This document shows, in pieces, positions 8,737 to 19,009 of a stretch of 26,554 nucleotides of DNA (position 1 is its first letter; each line of letters starts with the position of its first letter). The stretch lies in contig JBNGIS010009186.1 in the NCBI GenBank assembly GCA_049999725.1, forward strand, positions 1-26,554, read 5' to 3'. This stretch comes from Haplomitrium mnioides (Eukaryota; Marchantiophyta; Haplomitriopsida; Calobryales). The position numbers and the translations under genes were made by a program. Under the pieces are notes generated by a model. It was not told the origin of the DNA. It made no database searches and saw nothing but the letters and a program-made list of their open reading frames with translations.

Positions 8737-10140
8737 AGCAACCGCTACTTTGAACCAAGAACATGCTACTCAAATTAAGAACCTTTTTTTGGAAAAATTG
8801 TGGTTTTTGAGCTAAAAAAACATAGCAAAAAAGAGGTTATTTTTTAAAAACAAAAAGTACATGAGTTTTTGAGGTTCATTTTTGGCCATTTCATCAAGCA
8901 TGATAGAGCGAGAGTTAGTTTTATTATGCAAAATCAAACAATATTATTAGTTTTTATGAAAATATTGGAAAACTCGAATTTGATAAAAAGTATAAAAATT
9001 ATAGTAAGTTTTCACCAAAAAATTGCATTTATTATTGATTACAATTTTAAGCCCAAAATTTGAAATACATATCAAAAAAAACTATTTTGAAATATGTTTG
9101 ATTGCACAAACTCTAGGCATGCATAAACATTATGCTCTTTAAAACATATTTTTTTGAAAAAAACTACAAAACATAAAGAAAAAAACCCAAGCGGACTAGA
9201 AGTCAAGGGAATGAGTTTGCAATCGTAGACACAAAAACAAAGAAAACGAAACATTGCATTGATTTAGAAGCTCTATTGTAAAGTTCAAGCAAGAAAAAAG
9301 CTTTCACTTGTAGTTGAAAATCTATACACGTCAAAGTTAAAGTGGGCTTAAAAAAAAAGGGTTTCAGCATTTAAAAATATTTCATAATTCAACAAAGCAT
9401 ATACACAAACGAATCATAGTTTAGAATCAAAAAGGCAGTATCTAAGGAGATTGAATTAAGAGTATAAACAAGAAACATCTCTAAGTTTTAGACTTTATTC
9501 AACCAAACAAAGGTCTCAAGATCTACAAAAGAGTCAATGACTTGTGTACAAACTAAGTTGTAACTGATAGTCTTTGTATGTAGAAGCTTGAGGGTTGTAT
9601 ATGAGAAGTAGAGCTTATGGAAGGATTGGACTTGCACATCAAATTCCATGCGCGCATAGGAATCTGAACTCATCATTTGAACATTCCACAACAAAGATTG
9701 ATAAGAACCTAAATTTTAGGTTCCATAGAAGAGTTTTTATATGCACAATGTTTCGACTTGCGAATCAAAGTCTATACGCGCATAGGGTTCACACTTTTAC
9801 AACCAAGGATACAAATAGTAAACATTCTATTTTTTGCAACAAATTGTACACACGCAAAAGATTTTGATTCTAATTTGGAATCTAAAAGTAAAACGGGTAC
9901 AAAGCTCTACATTTGAGTCAAAGCACGCCAAAGGTTTTAAGTTACACATTAAAGTCTTTACAAGCGAAAAATAAGTAGTCAATTTGGGGAGATGCTTTAG
10001 CGATACAATAACCTTAAACTCTTCTAGAAAGCACTAAAGTTGGAAACAACATATTTACATTTTGGAGAAGAAAATATTTTACAAAGCAAATAAAAATATT
10101 AACTAAAGATTTAAGTTTCATTTACAGAAAATAACATTCA
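8737..10140. other. AT-rich DNA without recognisable genes
   Basis: Short open frames occur on both strands, but none shows a domain or a coding look. The sequence is rich in A and T runs. A few imperfectly repeated words (for example ACTTGC..ATCAAA..TCTATACGCGCATAGG near 9628-9660 and 9754-9786) suggest a very old tandem repeat. The right end is the flank of element C (attca before TGTCAG). Confidence 0.6.
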
Positions 10141-10779
10141 TGTCAGTCGGGTGTTTTCAAGTTTTTTCTAATTTTGTGGTTATTGAGCTTCAAGTTTAGT
10201 TTATTATTTGAGTTTACATGATTCTATTGTATTTTATTGTTATATTATTATTATTCTATCCTTCCCTTCTCTCCCCTTTCTTCTCTTCTTCTTATCTCTC
10301 CCTCTCCTTCTCCCTTTTATCCCAATTGTTGTCACGTATCATGCACTTCAAGAGAGGAGCCATGTGGAATCGAGAGGAGTCAGATGCACAAGGAATGCAA
10401 GCTGTGTGGTGCATATGGACTCGCAACAAATCGACATGAAAGAAGGGATGAGGGTGCGAGAAAGAGGAAGAGAAATTTTGGATGCAAGGAGGAAGACGAG
10501 CAGCTAGGAAGATTGCAAAACGAAGCTGGGCAGATCACATATGAGGGAGTTGGCAGAATGCAAGCGGATCGAGCAGAGGACTGTATGGAGGCTACAAATC
10601 CAGCGAGGACGCGAGTAGGGAAGGAGGAGGGCAGAAAGAATTCGAGGAGTAGGACATTGTGCAGATGGGTCTGAATTTGCAACAAGGTGAGGATTCGCGG
10701 AAATGGGGGTTGGAAGGAATTGAGAGGGAGGCAGCCGCACTAAGGATGTGGGCACGACGGATGTCAGAAACAAACACTT

Positions 10780-12560
10780 CGAACGCAATGAGTCCGTGAG
10801 AAACTTTGGAGACGTGGCAACTTTGGAGAGCCTGTGGGAAACTTCAGAGACGTGGCGGCCTTGGAGGAGTCCGCGGGATGCTACAGAAGGTACAACTCTG
10901 GAGGCGTCCGCGGAATACTTCGCGAGTTAGTCAACTTCGGAACTAGGCGGGTGGTGGCGGTCCAACTTCCACCTTGCGGGCGGGAGCGGACGTCATGACA
11001 GCGGAAACGTGGCGACCTTTGGGCAGTCCATGGGAGGTAGCGGAAACGTTGTGGCCTTGGAGGAGTCTGCGGGATGGTACGGAAGGTACAACTCCGAAGG
11101 CGTCCAAGGAATACTTCGAGAGTTAGTCAACTTTGGAACCAGGCGAGCGGTGGCGGTCCAACTTCCACCTTGCGAGCGGCGGTGGACGGCGCGACAGTGG
11201 AAACGTGGCGACCTTTGGGCAGTCCGTGGGAGGCAGCGGAAACGTGGCAACTTGGGAGGTGTCAATGGGAAACATCAGAAGGTACACTTTGGAGGAGTCT
11301 GCGGAAGACATCGAACGAGAGTCAACTTCGGAAAACCCAGGTCAATGGCGGTCCAACTTCCACCTTGCGGGTGACGGCTGACGGCGCGACATCGGAGATG
11401 TGGCAGCCTAGAAGGAATCCATGGAAGAGAGTGGAGACGTGGCAGCCTGGGAGGTGTCCGTGAGGAACTGCGTAGACGTGGCGACTTTGGGGAATCCCTA
11501 GGAGACAACGAAGACGTGGCAGATTGGGAGGAGTTCGCGGAAGACATCGAACAAGAGCCAACTTCGGAAATCCAGGCCAGTGGCGGTCCAACTTCCAACT
11601 TGCAGGTGGCGGCAGACAGCGCGACATCGGAAACGTGGCAGCCTAGGAGGTGTCCGTGGGAAACATCGGAAGGTACACTTCGAAGGAGTCCGCGGAAGAC
11701 ATCGAACGAGAGTCAACTTTGGAAAACCCAGATCAGTAGCGGTTCAACTTCCACTTTGCAAGTGGCGGCGGACTGAGCGGCATCGGAGATGTGGCAGCCT
11801 AAGAGGAATCCGTAGGAAACAGCGGAGACATGGCAACCTGGGAGGTGTCCGTGGGGAATTGCGTAGATGTGACGACTTCAGGGAATCTGTGGGAGACAAC
11901 GGAGACGTGGCAGCTTGGGAGGAATCTGTAGGAGACATGGCAGCCTAGGAGGTGTCCGTGGGGAACTGCATAGACGTGGCAACTTTGGAGAGTATGTGGG
12001 AGGCGGCGGAAACGTGGCAGCCTGGGAGGTGTCCGTGGGAAACATCGGAAGGCACACTTTGGACGAGTCTACGGAAGACATCGGACGAGAGTCAACTTCG
12101 GAAAACCCATGTCAGTGGCGGTCCAACTTCCACCTTGCGGGCGACGGCGGTAGGTGCGACATCGGAGACGTGGTAGCTTGGGAGGAATCCGTGGGAGACA
12201 GTGGAGACGTGGTAGACTGGGAGGAGTCCGCGGAAGACATCGGATGAGAGTCAACTTCGGAAAACCTAGGTCAGTGGCGGTCCAATTTCCACCTTGCAGG
12301 CGGTGGCGGACGGCGCGACATCGGAGACGTGGCAACTTGAGAGGAATCTGTGGGAGACAGCGGAGATGTGGCAGATTGGGAGGAGTCCGCAGAAGACATC
12401 GGATGAGAGTCAACTTCGGATTTCCAAGTCAGTGGCGGTCCAACTTCTACCTTGCGGGCGGCGGCGGATGGCGTGACATTGGAAATGTGGTAGCCTTGCA
12501 GGAGTTCATGGAGAACTTTGGAAACGTGGCAGTTGGGGAGCAGCCCGAGGGAAATTGAAG
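10780..12560. repeat. GC-rich minisatellite in the left LTR (~39-bp subunits)
   Basis: The array is built of variants of ACGTGGCAGCCTGGGAGG followed by (A)TCCGTGGGA-type words, about 39 bp each. These are grouped into larger blocks by the marker GGTCCAACTTCCACCTT, which recurs at 10961, 11157, 11352, 11587, 11743, 12122, 12281 and 12439 (spacings 196, 195, 235, 156, 379, 159, 158). The first spacings match those in the right LTR, so the array predates insertion. Long open frames on both strands arise because 39 is a multiple of 3 and stop codons are rare in the unit. Confidence 0.9.
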
Positions 12561-12618
12561 AGTAGCTAAGGAAAAGTGCGGATCGGCTAGCGAATTACTG
12601 GAGATCAGTCCGCGGGAT

Positions 12619-12718
12619 NNNNNNNNNNNNNNNNNNNNNNNNNNNNNNNNNNNNNNNNNNNNNNNNNNNNNNNNNNNNNNNNNNNNNNNNNNNNNNNNNN
12701 NNNNNNNNNNNNNNNNNN
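12619..12718. other. Assembly gap (100 N)
   Basis: Exactly 100 Ns, the conventional placeholder for a gap of unknown size. Flanks ...CAGTCCGCGGGAT and TCATTCTTCGAG align with the right LTR at about 24885-24905, where only about 11 bases (acgtcgagcat) separate them. The real missing length may be about 11 bp, if the left LTR has no private insertion. Confidence 0.95.
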
Positions 12719-14566
12719 TCATTCTTCGAGTTGATCAGCGGACCTATCACTCTTTGGATGCATCTCTTTGGATCTCGCTGCAAAACAAATCTTTTCCGAC
12801 CTTGGCTTCAGATCTTCACCAAGATTACTACGTCGGGGCAAACGAGTGGCGACTGCCTCACCTTCCTCGATTCACTAATATGAACCAGCTTACATTGAGA
12901 CATACCTTCAATCCACACTAAGGTTGTCTTTCTCCGACCGGGCGGAATTGTGGGGCATCCCGTTAAATTGCGGACCCGCCTTGGACCGTGCTAACAGGTG
13001 TCACCGCGCCAAGAAACGGTTGCTAAGGGGAAAAACGACCAAATCTCGCGGGGAGGAAAGGAACGATCTTGATCAAGAAATGTTGGAAGAGAATGCGTGC
13101 AGGAGGGAGGGGGGTATAGATTGATGTGTTGCAACGTTTTTAGGGTTGATGAATATGCAAAATTGAGATGCGCAAGCAATCTGAGAGGAAAACGCAGCAA
13201 GGAAGGGAGGAAATAATTCTAGAGAAGATTCATGTGAGGTGAGTGGACTCATGCAAGGGGGGCTAGTGGGGGCAGAGGTGGACTGGAGGGGTGCTAAGAA
13301 TCGTTGAGTATGGAGCTCTAGAGTCTCAGGCGATCCAGGTGTACTCATCGCTGCAGGTGGACCAACATTCAGAGGTGTATCGTTTCTTGAAGCTGAAGGG
13401 AGTTTTTTCTATCTTGAATTCAGGAGAGGCTGCCAAGGAGGGATCTTGGAGTTGTCTAGGCATCGTCTGTGCAAGAGCATCAATCTCAAAGGCATTCAGG
13501 AGCGTTTTTGGTCGAATTTCTCAAGTGGAGCCAAGAGAGGAGTAGGTACATTAGTGCCCACACACTACGGAGAAGATCCATTCAAAGCTCGAGGTGGAGT
13601 GGGTGGCCAGCAGTTGAGAGGACTGTCTTCTAGAGGTGGAAGTTAAAGAAATCCTCTTCCGAGCTTGAGGAAGTAAATTGAGGGCTTCTCACGAGGGAAG
13701 TTGAAAAACTATCTGGATGAGAGTGCATGGGTGAGGAATCGAAGGAAGATTGGAGTGCTGATTCGAGGTGAAGGGAAGTTGGTTGGAAAGCTTGGGTCTT
13801 TGGACGTTGAAAGGACTACTATGTTGGCGAGTTTGAGTGCATGTGTATATGTCTATGTTTGTGTGTATTAGTTAGATTTGTTTTCTGCCTGTATTTCATG
13901 TAAAGTTCTTAGGATTTAGAGTACACTTGCATTCCGATTGGTTCAGACCCTAGGAACACCCTTCAAATGGGAGTTAGAGTTATTAACATTGCATCGTGGT
14001 ATTTTGGATGCTGGGAATTGTTCCCATTTTGTATGCAAGGTGTTTGGGTCTAGTTCTGGACTCTTGAATTATATTTCAGATTACCCTCAGCAGTGCGTCA
14101 ACTTATGTATGTGTGCATTCCGACATTGAGTGTGTATGAGCAGGGTTGTTGTTGAAGTAATTGTGGATTAGTGGAAAGGCATGTAAGGTGAAGAGGAACT
14201 CCTTAAGATCTCAAGGAGAATAACTTGCAAAGGGGCCTTCTCATAAAAGAACCAGATCCCTTGTTTTGTCTGCCCCTGCCTTCCAAAGTGGCACCTTTGG
14301 AGGTTAAGGCCTAAAGGAGGGGTGTGACCTGCATCTGTTGGCGTTGGAAGAAGGTGTGTTGACTGTGGGTGTGTGCATGTGTGTGTTGTGCTTGGGTGTT
14401 GTAAGGCGGTGTTGCATTCACTCCAGAGTGAGTAAGTAGGAGTTGGGGTCAAATCGGTGCAAAGCCCCTCTCGTAAAAGGTCTCGAAACACAAGTCAGCC
14501 CTAAAGTGGGTGTAAATCGGTCGGAAAGGAGATAAAGGTCCGACCACAGGGCTAACATACATTTTT

Positions 14567-14584
14567 TAGCGATCACGGTGGGAC
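14567..14584 (+). promoter_or_regulatory. Candidate primer binding site of element C
   Basis: The sequence TAGCGATCACGGTGGGAC sits 5 bases after the proposed LTR end. It looks like a tRNA-3'-end complement of the TGGCG...GTGGG type used by related plant gypsy elements, with the second base A instead of G. The tRNA was not identified. It supports an LTR end at 14561 rather than 14213. Confidence 0.45.
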
Positions 14585-14630
14585 AATAGAGTTTTGGAAA
14601 TTAACCTTGCATTAATTTGTTAAGTAAGCA

Positions 14631-16147
14631 GTGGAGCAAGGAAAAGAATTCTGGAATTCTGGGAGACTAGCACCAGAAGTGGAAGGAGATCAACCAAGGA
14701 GGTTGCCCTATTCTGATAAAGGAGGAATCTCCCTCAGAAGTGGAAGAAGCCTTGGAAGGGCGGTTAGAGCTCTCTGTGCCGAACAACCCAACACCCCAAT
14801 GGCCAATATAGGGCATGTAACGCAAAGGTCCCAGTCCAGATACAAAACATTCTGGGATCTACCAGAGAAGACCCACAGCTTGAGGGCACAGCCTATGCCA
14901 ATGGTGAGAACCTCATCAAGGAGGCCATACTCCCTGGGGTGTTGAAGGGAGAGGCTAGTCCTTGGTACCAGACTTTACCAGAGGTCACCAAGAAGAATTG
15001 GGACACTTTCAAGGCATCCTTCCTGAAGGGATTTAGGAAAATAGGAGGGGAATCAGAAGCCTTGATCAAGATAGGCCAAATAGAGATGAAGAAAACCGAG
15101 TCGGTGTGGAAATTTCTGCAACGATTCCAACGGATGGCCCGGAAGATCAACCCCCCGACATCAGATGGGATTCTTACCTCCTGGTTCATTTCTGCCCTGC
15201 CCAGAAGTTTAGGGGTCTGGATGAGGAGATCCAAACCCACATGCCTTGAGCAAGCAGTGGAAAAATCCCAATCCTATGTCAAGGCTGAGGTATTAAGCTC
15301 GAAGAGGAAGTCGAAGAGGAGGGATGAGTCTAAAAGTTCTTCGGAGAGTTCTAGTCAAGAGGATAGCTCTGACACTAGTTTCTTTTCAGAATCTGAATCT
15401 AAGAGCAAGAGCAGCCGAGAAAGCTCAGAGGATGAAAGGTCCCATAGGAGGCGGAAGAAGAAAGGGAGCAGGAAGAAAAAAGAGGCCAAAGAGAAGAGGG
15501 GCAAAAAACATGACAAGCATAAGGAGGCAAAGGAGAAAAAGGCCCACCGGTCTTATAATAGAGGCGTTGGAGTAGAGACCAACAAAAGGAGGGGGGTGAA
15601 AGACCCCATAGAGGAGATTATAGCAAAATTGGAGGCCATGATAATCCATTTTGCAGGCCTAAAGCTAGAGGGGAAAAAATTGTTGTAACAAAAGGCGCAT
15701 GAATGGTGCGTGAAGTGCAGAACCTATGGGCACTCCTCATAAGAATGTCCCCTGGATGGGGCACCTATTCATTATGTAAGGGAGGATCCACCCGAGTAGT
15801 AGCATGAAGAGGTGGAGTATGTGCAAGAAGAGCCACTCGAGCTCGTGTACCAAGTGGTCAGCCAACCTCGAACGATAGCAGGCAGACTGGTCAATCTAGT
15901 GCCTGGCCAATCAGCAGCACTGGGGCATGCACGACCAAAAAGGTCAGGAACTAGTCTGAACCGGACAAAGGTGATGGTATGCTGGAGTTGTGAGCAGCCA
16001 GGCCACATTTCCCCTAATTGTCTGGAGCCCAAGAAGCAAGGATATGGCATGCCAGCCCCATTATGTACCAACTGCAAGAAGGAGGGACATCTAGCCAATA
16101 ATTGCCCCCACCCTAGAAGGCAGGAGTTGCCTCCCAATCCGGCCTAG
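14631..16147 (+). pseudogene. Element C gag: capsid region, Ser/acidic-Lys region, three zinc knuckles
   Basis: It starts at ATG 14631, 47 bp after the candidate primer site. A frame change occurs between about 14770 and 14930, after which the frame reads NLIKEAILPGVLKGEASPWY and WDTFKASFLKGFRKIGG, the retrotransposon Gag domain. A low-complexity region follows (about 15300-15540): Ser-rich with Glu/Asp, then almost all Lys/Arg. Three CCHC knuckles then appear: CVKCRTYGHSS*EC (broken by TAA 15740), CWSCEQPGHISPNC and CTNCKKEGHLANNC. In-frame stops are TAA 15686, TAA 15740, TAG 15797, TAG 15800 and TAG 16145, the last possibly the true gag end. Family role: particle assembly and RNA packaging. 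Confidence 0.88.
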
Positions 16148-17697
16148 CAAGCACGTCATCAGTAATCAATTTGGTGACCACCGCATGGGGGAATAGGGCA
16201 GAACTTCCAAGAGTGGTGGAGGAGTACTACTACCGAGTGGCCACCAAGGCAGCAGCCAGGGCCAAGGAAAGGGGGAAAGCCAAGCAGGCTTGGAAGAAGG
16301 AGAGGACTGTGAACGTGCTCCCCACTGAGGAGGACTTAGATTACAAGAGGGAGCACCCTAAGTTATTCTATCCGAAGTAAGAGGAGGAAGTGAAGAAGCA
16401 GCTGGAGGCCTTGGAGGTGGTTGAAGCTTAGCAAGCGACGGATAAGACCCTATGGAAGATCAGTCATAGAAATGCAGCCAAGCAGGCCAAACAAGACCCG
16501 GCGTCCCGGCCATCGCCCAACACTCTTGTGTCCTACAGCATCCAAAGGGATGTAAGGGACTGCCCGGTCACATCGACAGTGGGTCAACTCATCAGGGACA
16601 TCTCGGTATACAAGAAACAACTCCGAGAGTTACAGATGGGCATCAGGAGGAAAAGGAAGCTCCCCACGGTGGGCACCACCATCGACTTGAGGATGATCTG
16701 CAAGGATAAAGGAGCCCTTGAGATAGACATCCAGATTGCAGGGTGCACTCTGTCCTTGGTGCCTATGGATGGAGGGGCAGGAGTGAATATCATGGTTGAG
16801 GAGACCGCCCACCGTCTTGGCTTCAAGACTTTCCAACCAACCGAAAGAATTATGCGGTTGGCTGACGGGTCTAGGGTTAAGCCCTTGGGGGCCTTGCTGA
16901 AGGTGCCAACCTGGATTGGAGGAATGGAGTTTTCCCTGAACTACCTAGTTATGAGGCTAGCCAGAAGTTCTCCATACCTTGTGTTAATCGAGAGGTCCTG
17001 GTTGTATGGTGCCAAAGTGATACACAACGGGGGGGACTCCACATTACTGTTCGGGCCAGGCAAGACAATGGTGCATTTTGGACCTGTTCCACATGAAGGA
17101 GAGACCACAAAAGACAAGAAGTATGACATTGAGTGGTCCGTGGAAGAGGAGTCGGAGGACAAGGACACTTACTGGCTGAAATTGGTGAGCGATATGGCAG
17201 AGGGAGATTTTGTGAGCAAGGCTGAAACGAAAGTAAATCATTTGGAGACCTCTGTATTTGGGGTTTGGGACAAAAAGGAAGCAGAGTCAGGAGTGTCAAT
17301 CCTCAACTCTGGACCTAGCCAAAAAGGGGAGTCAAAGGCATCCACTTCCAGCCGTGAGACCAATCTAAAAGGGGAGTCAGCTGCAACCATCATTTCAGAG
17401 GAGGCTAATCGCCAAGGTCGAGTGAGGGAACATGACAAGAAGCCTGCTGCAGGTGGCCTAAGGCTCGCCCACTTAGAGTCAGACTGTGATTCCACGAACA
17501 AGAACAAAGTGGAGGTCATAAGGGCGGAGCAGTACCGAGAAATAACGGTTTCTGGCGGGAAGACATTTCAGCTTGACTTCGCCCTAAACAAAGGAGATGA
17601 GAGAACTTTCATGCAGACCCTAGGGAACTATAGTAACATATTTGCATGGACTCATACGGATCTGAAGGGCGTACCCAGGGAACTAGGAGAGCATTGA
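16144..17697 (+). pseudogene. Element C protease (retropepsin) region of pol
   Basis: The pol frame is shifted relative to gag and opens near 16144 (LASTSSVINLVTTAWGN), so a gag-pro frame change is possible. Stops at TAA 16378 and TAG 16429 precede a 389-codon open stretch (16528-17694). The protease core is at 16720-17080: IDIQIAGCTLSLVPMDGGAG, then VNIMVEETAHRLGF, RIMRLADGS and PYLVLIERSWL. The active site is D-G-G (Asp codon 16768) rather than D-S/T-G; DGG also occurs in some plant gypsy lineages. A long linker to RT follows with no known domain. It ends with TGA 17695 at EH*IDLE, where Arg is usual, consistent with CGA to TGA. Confidence 0.85.
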
Positions 17698-18621
17698 ATT
17701 GATTTGGAGGACAACGCGACCTCCGTAAGGCAGCGACAATACCGAATGAACCCATGCTTCTCTTTGCTGGTTAAAGAGGAGGTGAATAAGCTCCTACAAG
17801 CAGGGTTCATATACCCTATACTGAACAGCGAATGGGTGTCCCTTTTGGTGGTGGTGCCGAAGAAGGTGGGGTTGGACGAGAAACCAAAAATTAGGGTTTG
17901 CCAAGATTTCTGCAAGTTGAATGCGGCCACCAAGAAGGACCACTACCCCCTACCCTTCACTGATGGTGTTCTAGACCTGGTGGCAGGTTAGGAAGTGTAC
18001 AATTTCATGGATGGGTACTCCGACTACAATCAAGTGTGGATATGGGAGAAGGACCAACTGAAAACTACTTTTACGACGGAGTGGGGAGTGTTTGCTTTTC
18101 ACAGGATGCCATTTTGTCTCTGTAATGCCCCTAGTACATTCCAAAGATTAATGATGAATATGTTTTGTGACTACCTCAAAAAGTTCCTTGAGATCTTCAT
18201 AGACGACTTCGTGGTGTATGGCAAGGTGAAAGATCATGAGGAGCATGTTCAGCTCACATTTCAGCAATGCAGGAAAATGGGGCAATGGCTGCACCTTGGA
18301 AAATGTTTCTTTGCAGTAAGGGAAAGGATACTACTTGGGCATAAGGTCTCCAGCCAAGGAATTGCCGTGGACTAGGAAAAAGTGGCAGTATGGCTGGGTG
18401 TGGCATTTCTAACGTGCCTGGTGGAGGTGCAGGGATTCCTGGGATGTGTGGGCTACTGCCGGAGGTTCATCCAAAAATTTTCCTTAGTAGCCTACCACTT
18501 GACTGAGATGGTGAAGAGGGGCAACAATTTTGAGCCAACCGATCCCAAGAGATCTAGTTTTAGTGAGCTCAAAAGGCGATTGGCTAACGCCCCTATCCTA
18601 GCCCCCTCAAACTGGTCCAAA
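17698..18621 (+). pseudogene. Element C reverse transcriptase
   Basis: The frame continues from the protease after TGA 17695. In order: VRQRQYRMNP, KEEVNKLLQAGFIYPI, VVVPKK, IRVCQDFCKLNAATKKDHYP, LPFTDGVLDLVAG, TAG 17989, then NFMDGYSDYNQ (first catalytic Asp), KTTFTTEWGVFAFHRMPF, NAPSTFQRLMMNMF and EIFIDDFVVYG, with both catalytic Asp intact (codons 18202 and 18205). TAG 18373 lies before the connection EVQGFLGCVGYCRRFIQKFS. Length and order are complete for Ty3/gypsy RT. Apart from the TAG codons the frame is open from 17698 to 18621, so decay is mild. IDDF and FMDGYS are features of the Athila/Tat/Phygy/Selgy side of the family. Confidence 0.92.
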
Positions 18622-19003
18622 TAGTTCCACGTGATGAAGGATGTGTCAGGTTTTTGTGTGGGGGCAGTGTTGAGCTAGCTGGACAAGGAAGGAAGGGACC
18701 ACCTGATCTATTTTGCAAACTCCTCTCAATGGCGGAAAAGAACTACTCGCCCATCGATTGTGAGGCCTTGGGAATAATCTACTTGTTGAAGAAATTTAGG
18801 CATTACTTGTTGCACTACAAGGTGGTGTTCCACACTGATCATGATGCCATGAAGTACATGGTCAACAAACCTTATCTGACTAGGAGAGTGGCGAGGTGGA
18901 TGTTGCTACTCCAAGAATTTGATTTCGAGGTACATATCAAACAGGGGAAGAAGCACCAGAATGCAGATTTCTTCTCGAGGATCGAGAGGCAGCCGAGTGC
19001 GGA
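18622..19003 (+). pseudogene. Element C RNase H
   Basis: It begins at TAG 18622 with FHVMKDVSGFCVGAVLS, the first catalytic Asp being in KDVSG, then TAG 18676 and LDKEGRDHLIYFAN. A frameshift near 18700-18715 leads into AEKNYSPIDCEALGIIYLLK (catalytic Glu), FRHYLLHYKVVFHTDHDAMK (catalytic Asp) and GKKHQNADFFSRI (last Asp). All four acids of the gypsy RNase H are visible. It runs almost directly into the integrase leader, so a second archaeal-type RNase H domain is absent. Confidence 0.88.
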
Positions 19004-19009
19004 GGGAGT

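Larger units (their letters stand above)
10141..14561 (+). repeat. Left (5') LTR of element C, about 4.4 kb
   Basis: It starts TGTCAGTCGGGTG and matches 20616 onwards in the right copy, through 14208 (CCTTAAGA). The remaining part to 14561 is absent on the right because that copy is cut. I place the end at ...GCTAACATACA (14561), giving TGT...ACA ends and a primer-binding-site-like sequence 5 bp on. An alternative end is about 14213, where similarity to the right copy stops. The LTR contains a pyrimidine-rich tract (10259-10325), a GC-rich minisatellite (about 10780-12560), a 100-N gap, and a T/G-rich 3' part. No clear TATA box was found, and the open frames inside it are not genes. Confidence 0.8.

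Noticed and set aside
10237-10674. 145-codon frame with CKLCGAYG-like residues suggesting a zinc finger
   Set aside because: It lies in the LTR, is not preserved cleanly in the right copy, and has only one CxxC and no domain pattern.
10990-12560. Overlapping open frames of 60-134 codons on both strands in the left LTR array, and up to 194 codons in the right array
   Set aside because: They follow the ~39-bp repeat (13 codons), have low-complexity composition, appear in several frames on both strands and match no family.
14168-14491. 107-codon minus-strand frame with Thr/His/Pro-rich product
   Set aside because: It lies over a G/T-rich low-complexity part of the LTR end and has no homologue that I recognise.
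16584-17519. Minus-strand frames of 65-116 codons opposite the protease region
   Set aside because: They are shadows of the real pol frame; the plus strand carries the recognisable domains.
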